A stretch of DNA of 64,000 bases. Source: Hartmannibacter diazotrophicus. GTDB taxonomy: Bacteria; Pseudomonadota; Alphaproteobacteria; Rhizobiales; Pleomorphomonadaceae. How positions within the stretch are numbered: position 1 is the stretch's first letter; each line of letters begins with the position of its first letter. The notes under the pieces were generated by a model. The model did not search any database. It was not told the origin of the DNA and was given only the letters and a program-made list of their open reading frames with translations. The stretch spans positions 2,912,550-2,976,549 of the forward strand of contig NZ_LT960614.1 of assembly GCF_900231165.1 (NCBI RefSeq), written 5' to 3'. Positions 28,187 to 37,162 of the stretch are shown piece by piece. A program made the translations under genes and the position numbers.

Positions 28187-29788
28187 TCACTCGGCGATAT
28201 CGACACCGTCGAAGCGGTGGCTGCCGAGCGGATCCATCTTGTAGCCCGACACCTTCGGCGACATTGCCATGAAGACCGTCGAATGCGCGATGGTCGCCCA
28301 CGGGGCCTGGCTCTTGAACTCGAGCTGGGCCTGTTCGTAGAGCTTGGTGCGCTCGGCCGTGTCGGCAACGGTGCGGGCCTTAGTCACTAGATCGTCGAAG
28401 GGCTGGTAGCACCAGTTGGCGCGGTTGGAACCGCCAACGCCGGCGCAGCCGAGCAGCACGCCGAGGAAGTTGTCCGGATCGCCGTTGTCGCCGGTCCAGC
28501 CCATCAGCAGCGCACCGTCGCGCTCCTTGTCCTGGCTACGCTTGAGGTATTCGCCCCACTCGTAGGAGACGATCTCGACGCTCACGCCCACCTTGGCGAA
28601 GTCCGCCTGGATGAGCTCGGCCATGCGGCGGGCATTCGGGTTGTAGGGCCGCGCCACGGGCATCGCCCAGATCTTCATCGACAGGTCGGTCACGCCGGCC
28701 GCGTCGAGCATCTCCTTGGCCTTCGCCGGATCGTAGGGATCGTCGACGGTGGCCTCGTTGTAGCTCCACATCGTCGGCGGGATCGGGTTCTTGGCCATCT
28801 GGCCCGAGCCCTGGAACACCGCGTCGAGGATCGCCTGCTTGTTGATCGCCATGTTGAGCGCCTTGCGCACTTCCGGCTTGTCGAAGGGCGCCATCATGGT
28901 GTTGTAGGCGAGGTAGCCGATGTTCAGGCCCGGCTGCTCCATCATCTGGATCGAACTGTCGGCCTTGAGCGCCTCGATATCGGCCGGATTCGGATAGCCG
29001 ATGACGTTGCATTCGCCCGACTTCAGCTTCTGCTCGCGCACGGACGCATCCGGCGTGATCGCGAAGATGAGGTCGTCGATCGGCTGCTTGCCGTCCCAGT
29101 AGTCGGGATTGGCCTTGTAGCGGATCACGGCGTCCTTCTGATAGGCGACGAAGGTGAAGGGGCCGGTGCCGACCGGCTGCTGGTTCAGAAGCTCCGGCGT
29201 GCCGGCGGCCATCAGTTTGTCTGCATATTCCTTGGACACGATGGCGGCGAAATCCATCGCAAGGTTGGCGAGCATCGGCGCGTTCGGCTCGTTGAGCGTC
29301 ATCTTCACCGTGTAGTCGTCGACCTTCTCGATCGACTTGATCAGCGCGGGCATGTCCATGCCCGTCCAGTACTCCCACGTACCGCCGGCGTAGGAATACC
29401 AGGGATCCTTCTCGTCATTCTGGCGGGTGAAGGAGAAGACCACGTCGTCGGCGTTGAAGTCGCGCGTCGGGGTGAAGTAGTCGGTGGTCTGGAACTTCAC
29501 GCCCTTGCGCAGGTGGAAGGTGTAGACCGTGCCGTCATCCGAGACATCCCAGGATTCGGCCAGCGCCGGAACGACGTTGGTCGTGCCGCGCTCGAACCCC
29601 GTGAGGCCGTTGTAGATCGGCTTGGACGAGGCATCGAAGGTCGTGCCGGCGGCGTAAGGCGCCGGATCGAAGCCTTCCGGGCTGCCTTCGGAACAGTAGA
29701 TCAGCGTCTTGGCGCTTGCCGGCGACAGGCCGAAGGCCAGCCCGGCCGCAAGAACGGTAGCCGTCAGAAGACGGGATGAAAATGCCAT
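28187..29788 (-). CDS. dppA: Periplasmic dipeptide-binding protein DppA
   Basis: A 533-residue solute-binding protein (SBP_bac_5). A Sec signal peptide ([21 protein letters not shown]) starts at the ATG at 29788, preceded by GGGGAG. The mature protein starts [16 protein letters not shown]. The segments [19 protein letters not shown] and [13 protein letters not shown] and the C-terminal VDPLG-type ending ([15 protein letters not shown]) closely follow E. coli DppA, supporting dipeptide specificity. The protein delivers dipeptides to DppBC. It is first in the operon and separated from the rest by a strong stem-loop. The upstream region holds palindromes that may be operators. Confidence 0.93.
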   Translation of the reverse strand: MAFSSRLLTATVLAAGLAFGLSPASAKTLIYCSEGSPEGFDPAPYAAGTTFDASSKPIYNGLTGFERGTTNVVPALAESWDVSDDGTVYTFHLRKGVKFQTTDYFTPTRDFNADDVVFSFTRQNDEKDPWYSYAGGTWEYWTGMDMPALIKSIEKVDDYTVKMTLNEPNAPMLANLAMDFAAIVSKEYADKLMAAGTPELLNQQPVGTGPFTFVAYQKDAVIRYKANPDYWDGKQPIDDLIFAITPDASVREQKLKSGECNVIGYPNPADIEALKADSSIQMMEQPGLNIGYLAYNTMMAPFDKPEVRKALNMAINKQAILDAVFQGSGQMAKNPIPPTMWSYNEATVDDPYDPAKAKEMLDAAGVTDLSMKIWAMPVARPYNPNARRMAELIQADFAKVGVSVEIVSYEWGEYLKRSQDKERDGALLMGWTGDNGDPDNFLGVLLGCAGVGGSNRANWCYQPFDDLVTKARTVADTAERTKLYEQAQLEFKSQAPWATIAHSTVFMAMSPKVSGYKMDPLGSHRFDGVDIAE

Positions 29789-30239
29789 GAAATCGCACTC
29801 CCCTGTGCGCCGGACTATGGTCCGGTCAATGCGAGAACCGTGATCGTCGGGACCGCGCTGCTTGCTTCTTGTGCCCCGATCGACGGGTCGTATCCGATCC
29901 GACACGGGCGGGGATTTCAAGCCCAAATTTCGCGCCGTCCGATAAAATTTTGATCAGCCGATCAATCTTGCTCGCGCGTTGATTTTCAACCCGAACCGGT
30001 GCGGTCCATCAACTTGTGCTGGCGGGCGCATTGCACCGTTCTTTTATGCGGCGCGCTCGTCAATTCCGAACGAGAATCATTAGACAACTAATTGATTTCA
30101 ATCACTTGCGCCGAAGAAAGCGGCATGTAATCTCGGTCTCGGCTCTCCGCCTGCCGCAATCGCCATGCTGCCGGAACGGACCCACCCGAGGCCTGCCCGA
30201 CAAGGCTCGCCGATTTTACAGCACAGGAATGCATGGGCA
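29789..30239. promoter_or_regulatory. Divergent promoter region of dppA and the CYTH-CHAD gene (451 bp)
   Basis: No gene seen. The centre (about 29930-30110) is AT-richer than its surroundings. Symmetric elements are TTGATC-agcc-GATCAA at 29950-29965, ATTAG-acaa-CTAAT at about 30080-30093 (arms partly extended with one extra base), and TTGAT-ttca-ATCAC at 30092-30105. The last matches an FNR/FixK box at 9 of 10 positions. These could control dppA, the plus-strand gene, or both. Confidence 0.4.
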
Positions 30240-31769
30240 ATGGCCGCGCCGATCGAAACCGAGTTGAAGTTCGCCATCGACAGCCCGGGCCTCAAACGGC
30301 TTCAGGATCATCCACTGTTCAAGAACGCCGTTGAGAAGAAGGTTCTGACGCTCGACAGCAGCTATTTCGACACGACGGAGGAATCCCTGCGCAAGGCCGG
30401 CATCAGCCTCCGGCTGCGCAAGGGCGAGGCACCGACCCCGATTCAAACGGCGAAGTTTTCAGGCAAACAGACCATCGGCCTGATGGCGCGCACCGAAGTG
30501 AACGCCCCCCTCCCCGCGCGCCGGACATCGCCGGACCTTTCCGCCTTTCCTTCCGATATTGCCGCCGCCATCGAAAAGGCCTGCGGCGGACAGCCACTCG
30601 AACGGCAGTTCCGGATCGTTGTCGAGCGGCACGAAGCCGAGATTCATCTGGAAGACAGTGCCGTCGTCTCCCTTGCGCTCGACGATGGCAAGGTCGTGAT
30701 CGGACGCAAGTCGCATGCCTTCCAGGAGGTCGAATTCGAGCTGAAGGAGCAAACGCCCGAAGCCCTTTTCGCCCTCGCCAAGAAAATGCTGCCAGGGCTG
30801 TCGATTCGCCTCGCCGGCGGATCGAAGGCGACGCTCGGTTACCGCATGAAGGCCGGAGACCTGGAAGACCTGGCGGCTCCCGAGCCGGCAAGCCTGCCCG
30901 CGCTCGATGGCGATATGACGGTCGAAACGGCGCTCGGCGCCTGCCTGCGCTCCTGCGTCGGCCAGATCGCCGCCAATGCTGCCGCCGTCATCGACAGCGC
31001 CGATCCGGAAGGCCCGCACCAACTCCGTGTCGGGTTGCGCCGGTTGAGGAGCACCCTTCTGGCCTTCAGGCCGGTGATGGACTGGACGAAGGCCAGGGTC
31101 CTCGACGAGGAAGCCAAACGGCTTGCGACCATCGTCGGCGAATTGCGCGACATCGACGTGCTCATCGACGAAATCATCGGCCCCTTGAAGGACCGTGTCG
31201 ACGTGACCGGCCTCGTCGCGCTGCTGGAACGCAGACGCGAGCGGCTGAGGGCCGATGTCCGCTCCGTCATCGCCGGCACGGACGGCACGACCTTCCTCAT
31301 CGACCTGACCGAATTCACCGAATGCCGGGAATGGCGCAACGGTTTCGACGAGGCTCTCGCCTACCGGTTGCTGCCCTTCGCGAAGAATGCGATCGCCCGG
31401 CAGCAGGAGCGGATCGCCAAATACACGGACCGGCTTGCCGACCTCACCGCCGAGGAGCGCCACAGCCTGCGCAAAGCCTACAAGAAACTGCGCTATCTGC
31501 TCGACTTCTTCGCACCCGTCATTGGCGGCAAGGCCATGCGCAAGTTGCTTGCGAAGACAAAGGAAGTGCAGGACCACCTCGGCTACATGAACGACGTCGT
31601 CATGGCCGAAAAGCTCCACACGCTGGTTGCCGAGGAAGGCGACCGGGCGGAGACACCGGGCGATCCCAAGGAGCGTCTGCACGCCGCGCACGCCGTCGGC
31701 TTCATCCTCGGCTGGCATTGCGCGCAGGCAGAGAGAGAGTGGAAAAAGGTCGTCAAACTGCTCGGCTGA
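30240..31769 (+). CDS. CYTH and CHAD domain-containing protein (probable inorganic triphosphatase)
   Basis: A 509-residue protein with an N-terminal CYTH tunnel domain (residues ~1-205) that starts with the E-x-E-x-K motif at residues 6-10 (IETELKF). It is followed by a C-terminal alpha-helical CHAD domain (~230-505) rich in conserved histidines and basic residues, for example PHQLRVGLRRLRSTLLAF and ERHSLRKAYKKLRYLLDFF. CYTH enzymes hydrolyse triphosphates such as inorganic tripolyphosphate; CHAD domains bind polyphosphate. It probably acts in phosphate or polyphosphate handling. The frame is open to 30165, but the ATG at 30240 gives the conserved N-terminus. Convergent with recO. Confidence 0.88.
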   Translation: MAAPIETELKFAIDSPGLKRLQDHPLFKNAVEKKVLTLDSSYFDTTEESLRKAGISLRLRKGEAPTPIQTAKFSGKQTIGLMARTEVNAPLPARRTSPDLSAFPSDIAAAIEKACGGQPLERQFRIVVERHEAEIHLEDSAVVSLALDDGKVVIGRKSHAFQEVEFELKEQTPEALFALAKKMLPGLSIRLAGGSKATLGYRMKAGDLEDLAAPEPASLPALDGDMTVETALGACLRSCVGQIAANAAAVIDSADPEGPHQLRVGLRRLRSTLLAFRPVMDWTKARVLDEEAKRLATIVGELRDIDVLIDEIIGPLKDRVDVTGLVALLERRRERLRADVRSVIAGTDGTTFLIDLTEFTECREWRNGFDEALAYRLLPFAKNAIARQQERIAKYTDRLADLTAEERHSLRKAYKKLRYLLDFFAPVIGGKAMRKLLAKTKEVQDHLGYMNDVVMAEKLHTLVAEEGDRAETPGDPKERLHAAHAVGFILGWHCAQAEREWKKVVKLLG

Positions 31770-31793
31770 ATACTTCCGTCGCGCAGGCCCTGC

Positions 31794-32522
31794 TCAGGCC
31801 GCCGGGACCACCCGCAGCCGTCCGAGAAACTGGTCGCGCGCCGGAGACAGCGGCTGGCCACGCGGTTCGGCGAGATGGCGGATGAGAAAATATCCGGTCA
31901 GCTGCAGCGCTGCCTGGAGATCGTCCACCGAAACATCGGCCTCCCGCTCGCTGAGGAAGACGGGAAGCGCCAAAAGCTTCGGCGCATAGGGCAGCCCCGC
32001 CTCCCGGCTGACGGCCCGCCCGGTCTTCGGCGAGACCCAGGCAAGGTCATGCGTCTGGCCGTTGGCCGCGCATTTCGAAAGATCGAGGCCGAAGCCGAGT
32101 TCGTCGAGAAGCGCGAGTTCGAACCGCACCAGCAGGCGCGCAGCACCGATGGCGTCGTCCATGTGATCGAGAATGATCGACAGCGCCTCATAGAGGCCCG
32201 GATGCGGGTCGCGCTCGGGCAGATAGCGCAAGTGGGCGGCGATGGTCTGCAACCCGAGCACGCCGGCCGGCGCGTCGATCAGACGGGCCGCGCGGGAGAC
32301 GAGCGGCTCCACCGTGAAGAGGCCGAGATGCGACTCCAGTCGCGCCCGCCAGGTCAGCGCCAGCGTGTTGCCGGCCTGCAGCATCGCCTGGTGCCGCCGC
32401 GACCGGCCGCCCCTGACGAGGCCCATGTGACGGCCGCGATCTGGCGTCATGACCTCCAGGATCGCGCTCGTCTCGCCATGCGCCCGGGTGCCGAGCACGA
32501 TGCCTTCGCCGGACCACTCCAT
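31794..32522 (-). CDS. recO: DNA repair protein RecO
   Basis: A 242-residue recombination mediator that works with RecF and RecR to load RecA on SSB-coated single-stranded DNA. It has an N-terminal OB-fold (MEWSGEGIVLGTRAHGETSA, then VRGGRSRRHQAMLQAGN) and a C-terminal helical domain. The alphaproteobacterial segment LDLSKCAANGQTHDLAWVSP is present. Normal length. It is the last gene of the lepB-rnc-era-recO run, 25 bases after era, and ends 24 bases from the convergent CYTH-CHAD gene. Confidence 0.93.
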   Translation of the reverse strand: MEWSGEGIVLGTRAHGETSAILEVMTPDRGRHMGLVRGGRSRRHQAMLQAGNTLALTWRARLESHLGLFTVEPLVSRAARLIDAPAGVLGLQTIAAHLRYLPERDPHPGLYEALSIILDHMDDAIGAARLLVRFELALLDELGFGLDLSKCAANGQTHDLAWVSPKTGRAVSREAGLPYAPKLLALPVFLSEREADVSVDDLQAALQLTGYFLIRHLAEPRGQPLSPARDQFLGRLRVVPAA

Positions 32523-32547
32523 GGCTTGCCTCAGGCGCCTCCCGCCA

Positions 32548-33513
32548 TCAGTTCCTCGGGAATTCCAGCCCCATCTCCCGGTAGCGCTCGGGATCGTCGG
32601 CCCAGTTCTCGCGCACCTTCACGTAGAGGAAGAGATGCACCGGCTGCTCGACGATCTGCATCAGTTCCTCGCGCGCCGCCATCGAGATGGCCTTGATCGT
32701 CGCCCCGCCCTTGCCGAGCACGATCTTGCGCTGGCTCTCGCGTTCCACGAAGATCGTCTGCTCGATCCGGACGCCGTTCTTCTGCTCCTTCCACTGGTCG
32801 GTCTCGACCGTGGAGGAATAGGGAAGCTCGTCATGAAGGCGCAGGAAGACCTTCTCGCGCGTGATCTCGGCCGCGAGCATGCGCATCGGCAGGTCGGAGA
32901 TCTGGTCCTCCGGATAGAGCCACGGACCTTCCGGCACCGCTTTCGCCAGATGCTCCATCAGGTCGGCAACGCCGTCGCCATTCAGGGCCGAGACCATGAA
33001 GGTCGCATCGAAGTTGACGCGCGCGTTGGCATCGGCGGCCAGCGCCAGAAGCTGGTCGCGCTTGACGGTATCGATCTTGTTCAGGATCAGCAGCTTCGGC
33101 CGCTTCAGATCGGCGAGCCTGTCCAGAATGCCGCCGATTTCCGGCTCGATGCCCTTGCGGGCGTCGATCAGCAGCGCGACCATGTCGGCATCCATGGCGC
33201 CGCCCCAGGCCGTGTCGACCATCGCCCGGTCAAGCCGGCGCTTCGGCGCGAAGATGCCGGGCGTATCGACGAAGACGACCTGCGAACGGCCCTCGATCGC
33301 GATCCCGCGCATGATGGCCCGCGTCGTCTGCACCTTGTGGCTGACGATCGAGACCTTGGCGCCGACGAGTTGGTTGAGCAGCGTCGACTTGCCGGCATTC
33401 GGCGCGCCGATGAGGGCCACGAACCCCGCTCGCGTCGGCCCCTCGGCCGCCGGCGCGCCGCCGTCTTCCCCCTCCACGGGCATCGTCTCCGGCTTGTCAT
33501 CGTCAATCGTCAT
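32548..33513 (-). CDS. era: GTPase Era
   Basis: A 321-residue essential GTPase for 16S rRNA maturation and 30S assembly. The G domain shows G1 GAPNAGKST (residues 36-44), the DTPG G3 segment (FVDTPGIFAPKRRLD) and NKID G4. The C-terminal KH domain contains VLGKGGATIKAISMAAREEL. About 25 residues of acidic leader precede the G domain, common in Rhizobiales. The start at 33513 is chosen because GCAGGA lies 6 bases upstream; a longer frame begins 13 codons earlier with a His-rich stretch and no support. Between rnc and recO. Confidence 0.94.
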   Translation of the reverse strand: MTIDDDKPETMPVEGEDGGAPAAEGPTRAGFVALIGAPNAGKSTLLNQLVGAKVSIVSHKVQTTRAIMRGIAIEGRSQVVFVDTPGIFAPKRRLDRAMVDTAWGGAMDADMVALLIDARKGIEPEIGGILDRLADLKRPKLLILNKIDTVKRDQLLALAADANARVNFDATFMVSALNGDGVADLMEHLAKAVPEGPWLYPEDQISDLPMRMLAAEITREKVFLRLHDELPYSSTVETDQWKEQKNGVRIEQTIFVERESQRKIVLGKGGATIKAISMAAREELMQIVEQPVHLFLYVKVRENWADDPERYREMGLEFPRN

Positions 33514-33633
33514 GCATTGTCCTGCGTGGTGGTGTGCTGTGTGATGGTGCAAGGCGGCCTGCGCCTTGTCCGCCGGACACTGCCGGCGACTCGTCGCTTG
33601 AAAGAGCGAATCTACCCGAAAAATCGACCGGAC

Positions 33634-34353
33634 TCAGCCGGCAAGTGGATCAACCTGCCAGAGCCCTTCCCTGACGAGGGCATTCGTGGCGGCCGCCTGC
33701 TCGGCTTCCCGCTTGTTGCGCCCCTTGCCGAGCGCCGGCTCGACGCCGTCGATCTCGACCCGGACCGTGAACTCGGGCGAATGATCGGGGCCGATGCGCT
33801 CCGCCACCTGATAGCGCGGCGCCGGCAGGCCGCGCCCCTGGGCCCACTCCTGCAACGTCGTCTTGGCATCGCGCAGCGGCGACGTCGCCTCGTGCATCCG
33901 CGCCGACCAGTTCTTCTCGATGAACCGCCGGGCGGCATCGAAACCGGCGTCGCGATAGATCGCGGCGATCACGGCCTCGGCGACATCGGCCAGGATCGCT
34001 TCCTTCTTGCGCCCGCCGGTCTGGCGTTCGCCCGGCCCGAGCCGGATGGCCGCCCCAAGGTCGAGATCGCGCGCGACCGCGGCGCAGGTCTCCCGCCGGA
34101 CGAGAGAATTGAGACGGCGCGCAAGATCCCCCTCGTCCGCCTCCGGGAAGGTCCGGAACAGGAGGTCCGCGATCACCAGCGCCAGCACCCGGTCACCGAG
34201 AAATTCATGGCGCTGATAGCTTTCCGCCGCGGCCTGGCTCACATGCAGCGCGCTGCGGTGGGTGAGCGCATTCACCAGTTCGTCGAGATTGGCGAAACGG
34301 TGCCCGATCCGATCCTGAACCGCGGCGAGCGCGCTCTTGAACCCTGGTGTCAT
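33634..34353 (-). CDS. rnc: Ribonuclease III
   Basis: A 239-residue double-strand-specific endoribonuclease for rRNA and mRNA processing. The catalytic signature is RHEFLGDRVLALVIAD, with the acidic residues Glu50 and Asp54; His replaces the more common Leu before Glu. The second acidic pair lies in ILADVAEAVIAAIYRDAG. The C-terminal dsRNA-binding domain covers ~165-235 (AKTTLQEWAQGRGLPAPRY to KREAEQAAATNAL). The ATG at 34353 is 8 bases past the lepB stop; the frame is open further but overlaps lepB. Part of lepB-rnc-era-recO. Confidence 0.94.
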   Translation of the reverse strand: MTPGFKSALAAVQDRIGHRFANLDELVNALTHRSALHVSQAAAESYQRHEFLGDRVLALVIADLLFRTFPEADEGDLARRLNSLVRRETCAAVARDLDLGAAIRLGPGERQTGGRKKEAILADVAEAVIAAIYRDAGFDAARRFIEKNWSARMHEATSPLRDAKTTLQEWAQGRGLPAPRYQVAERIGPDHSPEFTVRVEIDGVEPALGKGRNKREAEQAAATNALVREGLWQVDPLAG

Positions 34354-34361
34354 GGACCCGT

Positions 34362-35132
34362 TCAGTGCAGCAACGTGAACAGGCGGTCCAGCCTGAGATC
34401 TTCCGGCCAGCGCCAGACCTCCCAAGGCCGCGACTGCTCATCGATGGAGAAGAAGATGACCTGCGCCTTGCCCACGAGATTCTCGAACGGAACATAGCCC
34501 ACGCCGCTGCCGTCGATGCGGCTGTCGGCGGAGTTGTCGCGATTGTCGCCCATCATGAAATAGTGGCCGTCCGGCACCACGAACTCGCGGGTGTTGTCGC
34601 CCATGGAATTCGGGTCGGCGTCGAGCGTGATGTAGGAGACGCCGTTCGGCATGGTCTCGCGATAAGCCGGCACCGAGATGGTCTGACCGAAGGGCGTCGT
34701 CTCCTTGAAGTCGTCGACCCGCTCGCGCGGCACGGCCGTGTTGTTGATGTAGAGAACGCCGTCCTTCACCTGGATATGGTCGCCGGGAAGGCCGACCACG
34801 CGCTTGATGTAGTCGATGGACGGATTGGCCGGCAGCTTGAAGACGACGATGTCGCCGCGATGCGGCGCGGTCGCCCACACCCGTCCCTCCATGGGCACGA
34901 TGCCGAAGGGGAAGGAATAACGGCTGAAGCCGTAGGAATACTTCGAGACGAAGAGGTAATCGCCAATCAGCAGCGTCGGCATCATCGACCCGGACGGGAT
35001 CGAGAAGGGCTGAAAGACGAAGGTTCGAACGACCAGCGCCAGAAGCAGCGCCTGAATGATGATCTTGATGGTTTCGCCGAAACCGTCCTTGCTCGTCGCG
35101 TCGTCGCTGCTCACGCTCATGATTTCCTTCAT
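34362..35132 (-). CDS. lepB: Signal peptidase I
   Basis: A 256-residue inner-membrane serine protease that removes Sec and Tat signal peptides. After a short cytoplasmic N-terminus, one transmembrane helix (TIKIIIQALLLALVVRTFVF) precedes the catalytic Ser49 in FSIPSGSMMPTLL. The general base is Lys110 in IDYIKRVVGLPGD. The C-terminal family box MMGDNRDNSADSR is present. M5 at 35120 is a possible alternative start. It begins the lepB-rnc-era-recO run, 209 bases after acpS. Confidence 0.95.
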   Translation of the reverse strand: MKEIMSVSSDDATSKDGFGETIKIIIQALLLALVVRTFVFQPFSIPSGSMMPTLLIGDYLFVSKYSYGFSRYSFPFGIVPMEGRVWATAPHRGDIVVFKLPANPSIDYIKRVVGLPGDHIQVKDGVLYINNTAVPRERVDDFKETTPFGQTISVPAYRETMPNGVSYITLDADPNSMGDNTREFVVPDGHYFMMGDNRDNSADSRIDGSGVGYVPFENLVGKAQVIFFSIDEQSRPWEVWRWPEDLRLDRLFTLLH

Positions 35133-35310
35133 CGTTTCGACATCAAACGAATGGCTGCGATACGTCTGCGCGCCTTCGCGGAATCCCGGGCCGCCTGATC
35201 GCGTTCAGGAAGAACGCGGTGTTGATATCGTCTCAGGCGGAAACGCGCAACGCAAAGCCGAGCAAATGAGGTCCAGCCTGTTCAAATTGACCTGATCGCG
35301 ACCATTGGAA

Positions 35311-35333
35311 TGCGGCAACAGAGCGTTGCGGCA
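35311..35333 (-). terminator. Stem-loop after acpS
   Basis: TGCGGCAAC (35311-35319) and GTTGCGGCA (35325-35333) pair at 8 of 9 positions around a 5-base loop. The hairpin is 8 bases after the acpS stop and upstream of lepB. There is only a short TTCC after it on the minus strand, so termination would be partial. Confidence 0.4.
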
Positions 35334-35341
35334 GGCGACGA

Positions 35342-35758
35342 TCAAACGTTCACAGGCCAGTCCGATGGCCATGCCGAAATCACCACGAAGGCCTGCGCGA
35401 GGGGGTAGTCGTCGGTGATCGTGACGTCGATCCGCGCCACCAGCCCCTGCGGCGTCAGGCTGTCCAGTCTTTCGCGCGCCGATCCGGTGAGCTCGATCGT
35501 CGGCTTGCCCGACGGCAGGTTGACGACGCCGAGTTCCTTCCAGGCAACGCCCATGCTGATGCCGCTGCCGAGCGCCTTGGAACAGGCTTCCTTGGCGGCG
35601 AACCGCTTGGCATAAGACGCCGCACGCATCTTGCGCCGGTCGGATTTGGCGCGTTCGATTTCCGTGAAGACCCGATTGGTGAAGCGCTCACCAAAACGGT
35701 CCAGCGTCTTCTCGACCCTTCGAATGTCGATCAAGTCGCTGCCAATGCCGATGATCAC
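35342..35758 (-). CDS. acpS: Holo-[acyl-carrier-protein] synthase
   Basis: A 138-residue enzyme that transfers 4'-phosphopantetheine from CoA to acyl carrier protein. The metal- and CoA-binding residues are Asp8 in [12 protein letters not shown] and Glu57 in [13 protein letters not shown]. Full length. The start overlaps the DUF2062 stop by 4 bases (ATGA overlap), showing translational coupling with that gene. Confidence 0.95.
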   Translation of the reverse strand: MIIGIGSDLIDIRRVEKTLDRFGERFTNRVFTEIERAKSDRRKMRAASYAKRFAAKEACSKALGSGISMGVAWKELGVVNLPSGKPTIELTGSARERLDSLTPQGLVARIDVTITDDYPLAQAFVVISAWPSDWPVNV

Positions 35759-36369
35759 GCGGCTTCCCCGAAGTCCTTGACCGATTGCGCCTTCAGCGCG
35801 GCCGACATCGATGCCTGCGCTTCGGCGCGGCGCTGGCGCCGGTTTTCCTGATGGGTCGCGACCATCTTGAAGGCAATCGCGTAGACGATGGCAGCGCTTG
35901 CAAGCCCGAGCGGGATGGATCCGACGATCATCGGCTCAAGGGTCGGCCAGAGGTGGCTCAGCCCTTCATTGAAGAGCCCCTTGGAGAACAGCGCGGCATG
36001 CGGCGCTTCCGCGTCGCCCGAGGAGACGTTCAGAAGCGAAAGAACGAACCGGCCGACCTCGAAGGTCGACAGCCAGATGAAGGGGAATGTAAGCGGGTTG
36101 CCGATGGCCGTTCCGAGCGCGGCAGCAATCATCGAGCCGCGAAACAGATAGGCGACCCCGAAGCCGAGCAGGAAATGAAAGCCGATGAACGGCGTGAAGG
36201 ACGAGAAGGCGCCGGCGGCGACCCCGGCGGCGACGGCGTGCGGCGTTGCCTTGAGGCGGACGATGCGCTTGCGGAAATACGCCACGCTCCGGCTCCACCC
36301 ACCCTTGGGCCACAGTGCCTGCTCAATACGCTGACGCCATCCGAGCGGCTTACGCCGGCGAAACATCAT
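35755..36369 (-). CDS. DUF2062 domain-containing membrane protein
   Basis: A 204-residue protein with a basic N-terminus and the DUF2062 core: [20 protein letters not shown], then [22 protein letters not shown]. It has about three hydrophobic segments, and a basic, Ala-rich tail ([20 protein letters not shown]). Function is unknown; the domain is membrane-embedded and in Alphaproteobacteria commonly precedes acpS. GAGG lies 8 bases before the first of two ATGs (36369). It overlaps acpS by 4 bases. Confidence 0.85.
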   Translation of the reverse strand: MMFRRRKPLGWRQRIEQALWPKGGWSRSVAYFRKRIVRLKATPHAVAAGVAAGAFSSFTPFIGFHFLLGFGVAYLFRGSMIAAALGTAIGNPLTFPFIWLSTFEVGRFVLSLLNVSSGDAEAPHAALFSKGLFNEGLSHLWPTLEPMIVGSIPLGLASAAIVYAIAFKMVATHQENRRQRRAEAQASMSAALKAQSVKDFGEAA

Positions 36370-36547
36370 GTCCCGAACCTCTTTCCCAGCCTTGCCGAGT
36401 CGGCCGATTGCCTAGTTTGCCAACCCGATTTGTCCGTCTCCAGACCTTTATGGAGAAATCTTGAAGAAATCATGATGGGCGGCATTTCAGGAAATACAAG
36501 ATCCCCTCACGCGTTCTTGTCGGTCAAGGGCCGTTTGGAACAACCCT

Positions 36548-37129
36548 TCAGGAAAGTCCCCGGCTGCCGGGCTTGACGGCGGGAATGGCGGCAAGCTCCG
36601 GCGGCAACTCGGACGGATCATAGGACGGCACCTCGTAGTCCGCCAGAGCCACGAGCGGCCGGCCGACGTCCGCCTTTCCGGCCGACCGGTCGATCAGGCA
36701 GGCGACCGCGACCACATTGGCGCCGATCTTCTCCATTGCCGCGGTCGTCTCGCGAACGGAAAGACCCGTCGTCACGATGTCCTCGACGATGACGACCCTG
36801 GTGCCCGGCTCCATCTCGAAACGGCGCAGGCGGAACTCCCCGCCCTCGCGCTCCACCCAGACGGCAGGGACGCCGAGATGACGGGCGGTCTCGTAGCCTG
36901 GAACGATGCCGCCGACGGCCGGCGAAACCACCATGTCGATCGGACCGAGGTTCGCGGCCCTGATTTTTTCGGCCAGCGCCTTGCAGACGATTTCCGTCTT
37001 TTCCGGCGACATGAACACCCGCGCCTTCTGCAGGAACACGCTGCTGCGCCGGCCCGAACTCAGGATGAAATGCCCCTCGAGGATTGCCCCTGCCTCGCGA
37101 AAGACCGCCAGCACTTCGTCCCTTGTCAT
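36548..37129 (-). CDS. pyrE: Orotate phosphoribosyltransferase
   Basis: A 193-residue type I phosphoribosyltransferase that makes orotidine 5'-phosphate from orotate and PRPP in pyrimidine synthesis. The PRPP loop is [17 protein letters not shown]; the N-terminal [21 protein letters not shown] and [15 protein letters not shown] match the family. GGGG lies 7 bases before the ATG. It begins 33 bases after rsh on the same strand, the usual Rhizobiales order. Confidence 0.94.
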   Translation of the reverse strand: MTRDEVLAVFREAGAILEGHFILSSGRRSSVFLQKARVFMSPEKTEIVCKALAEKIRAANLGPIDMVVSPAVGGIVPGYETARHLGVPAVWVEREGGEFRLRRFEMEPGTRVVIVEDIVTTGLSVRETTAAMEKIGANVVAVACLIDRSAGKADVGRPLVALADYEVPSYDPSELPPELAAIPAVKPGSRGLS

Positions 37130-37162
37130 GGTCTGTCCCCTTGTCTGCTTCGGTAGCCGTCT

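Noticed and set aside
29950-29965. TTGATCAGCCGATCAA as a canonical FNR box
   Set aside because: The half-sites are separated by six bases rather than the four of FNR/FixK sites, so it is kept only as an unnamed palindrome.
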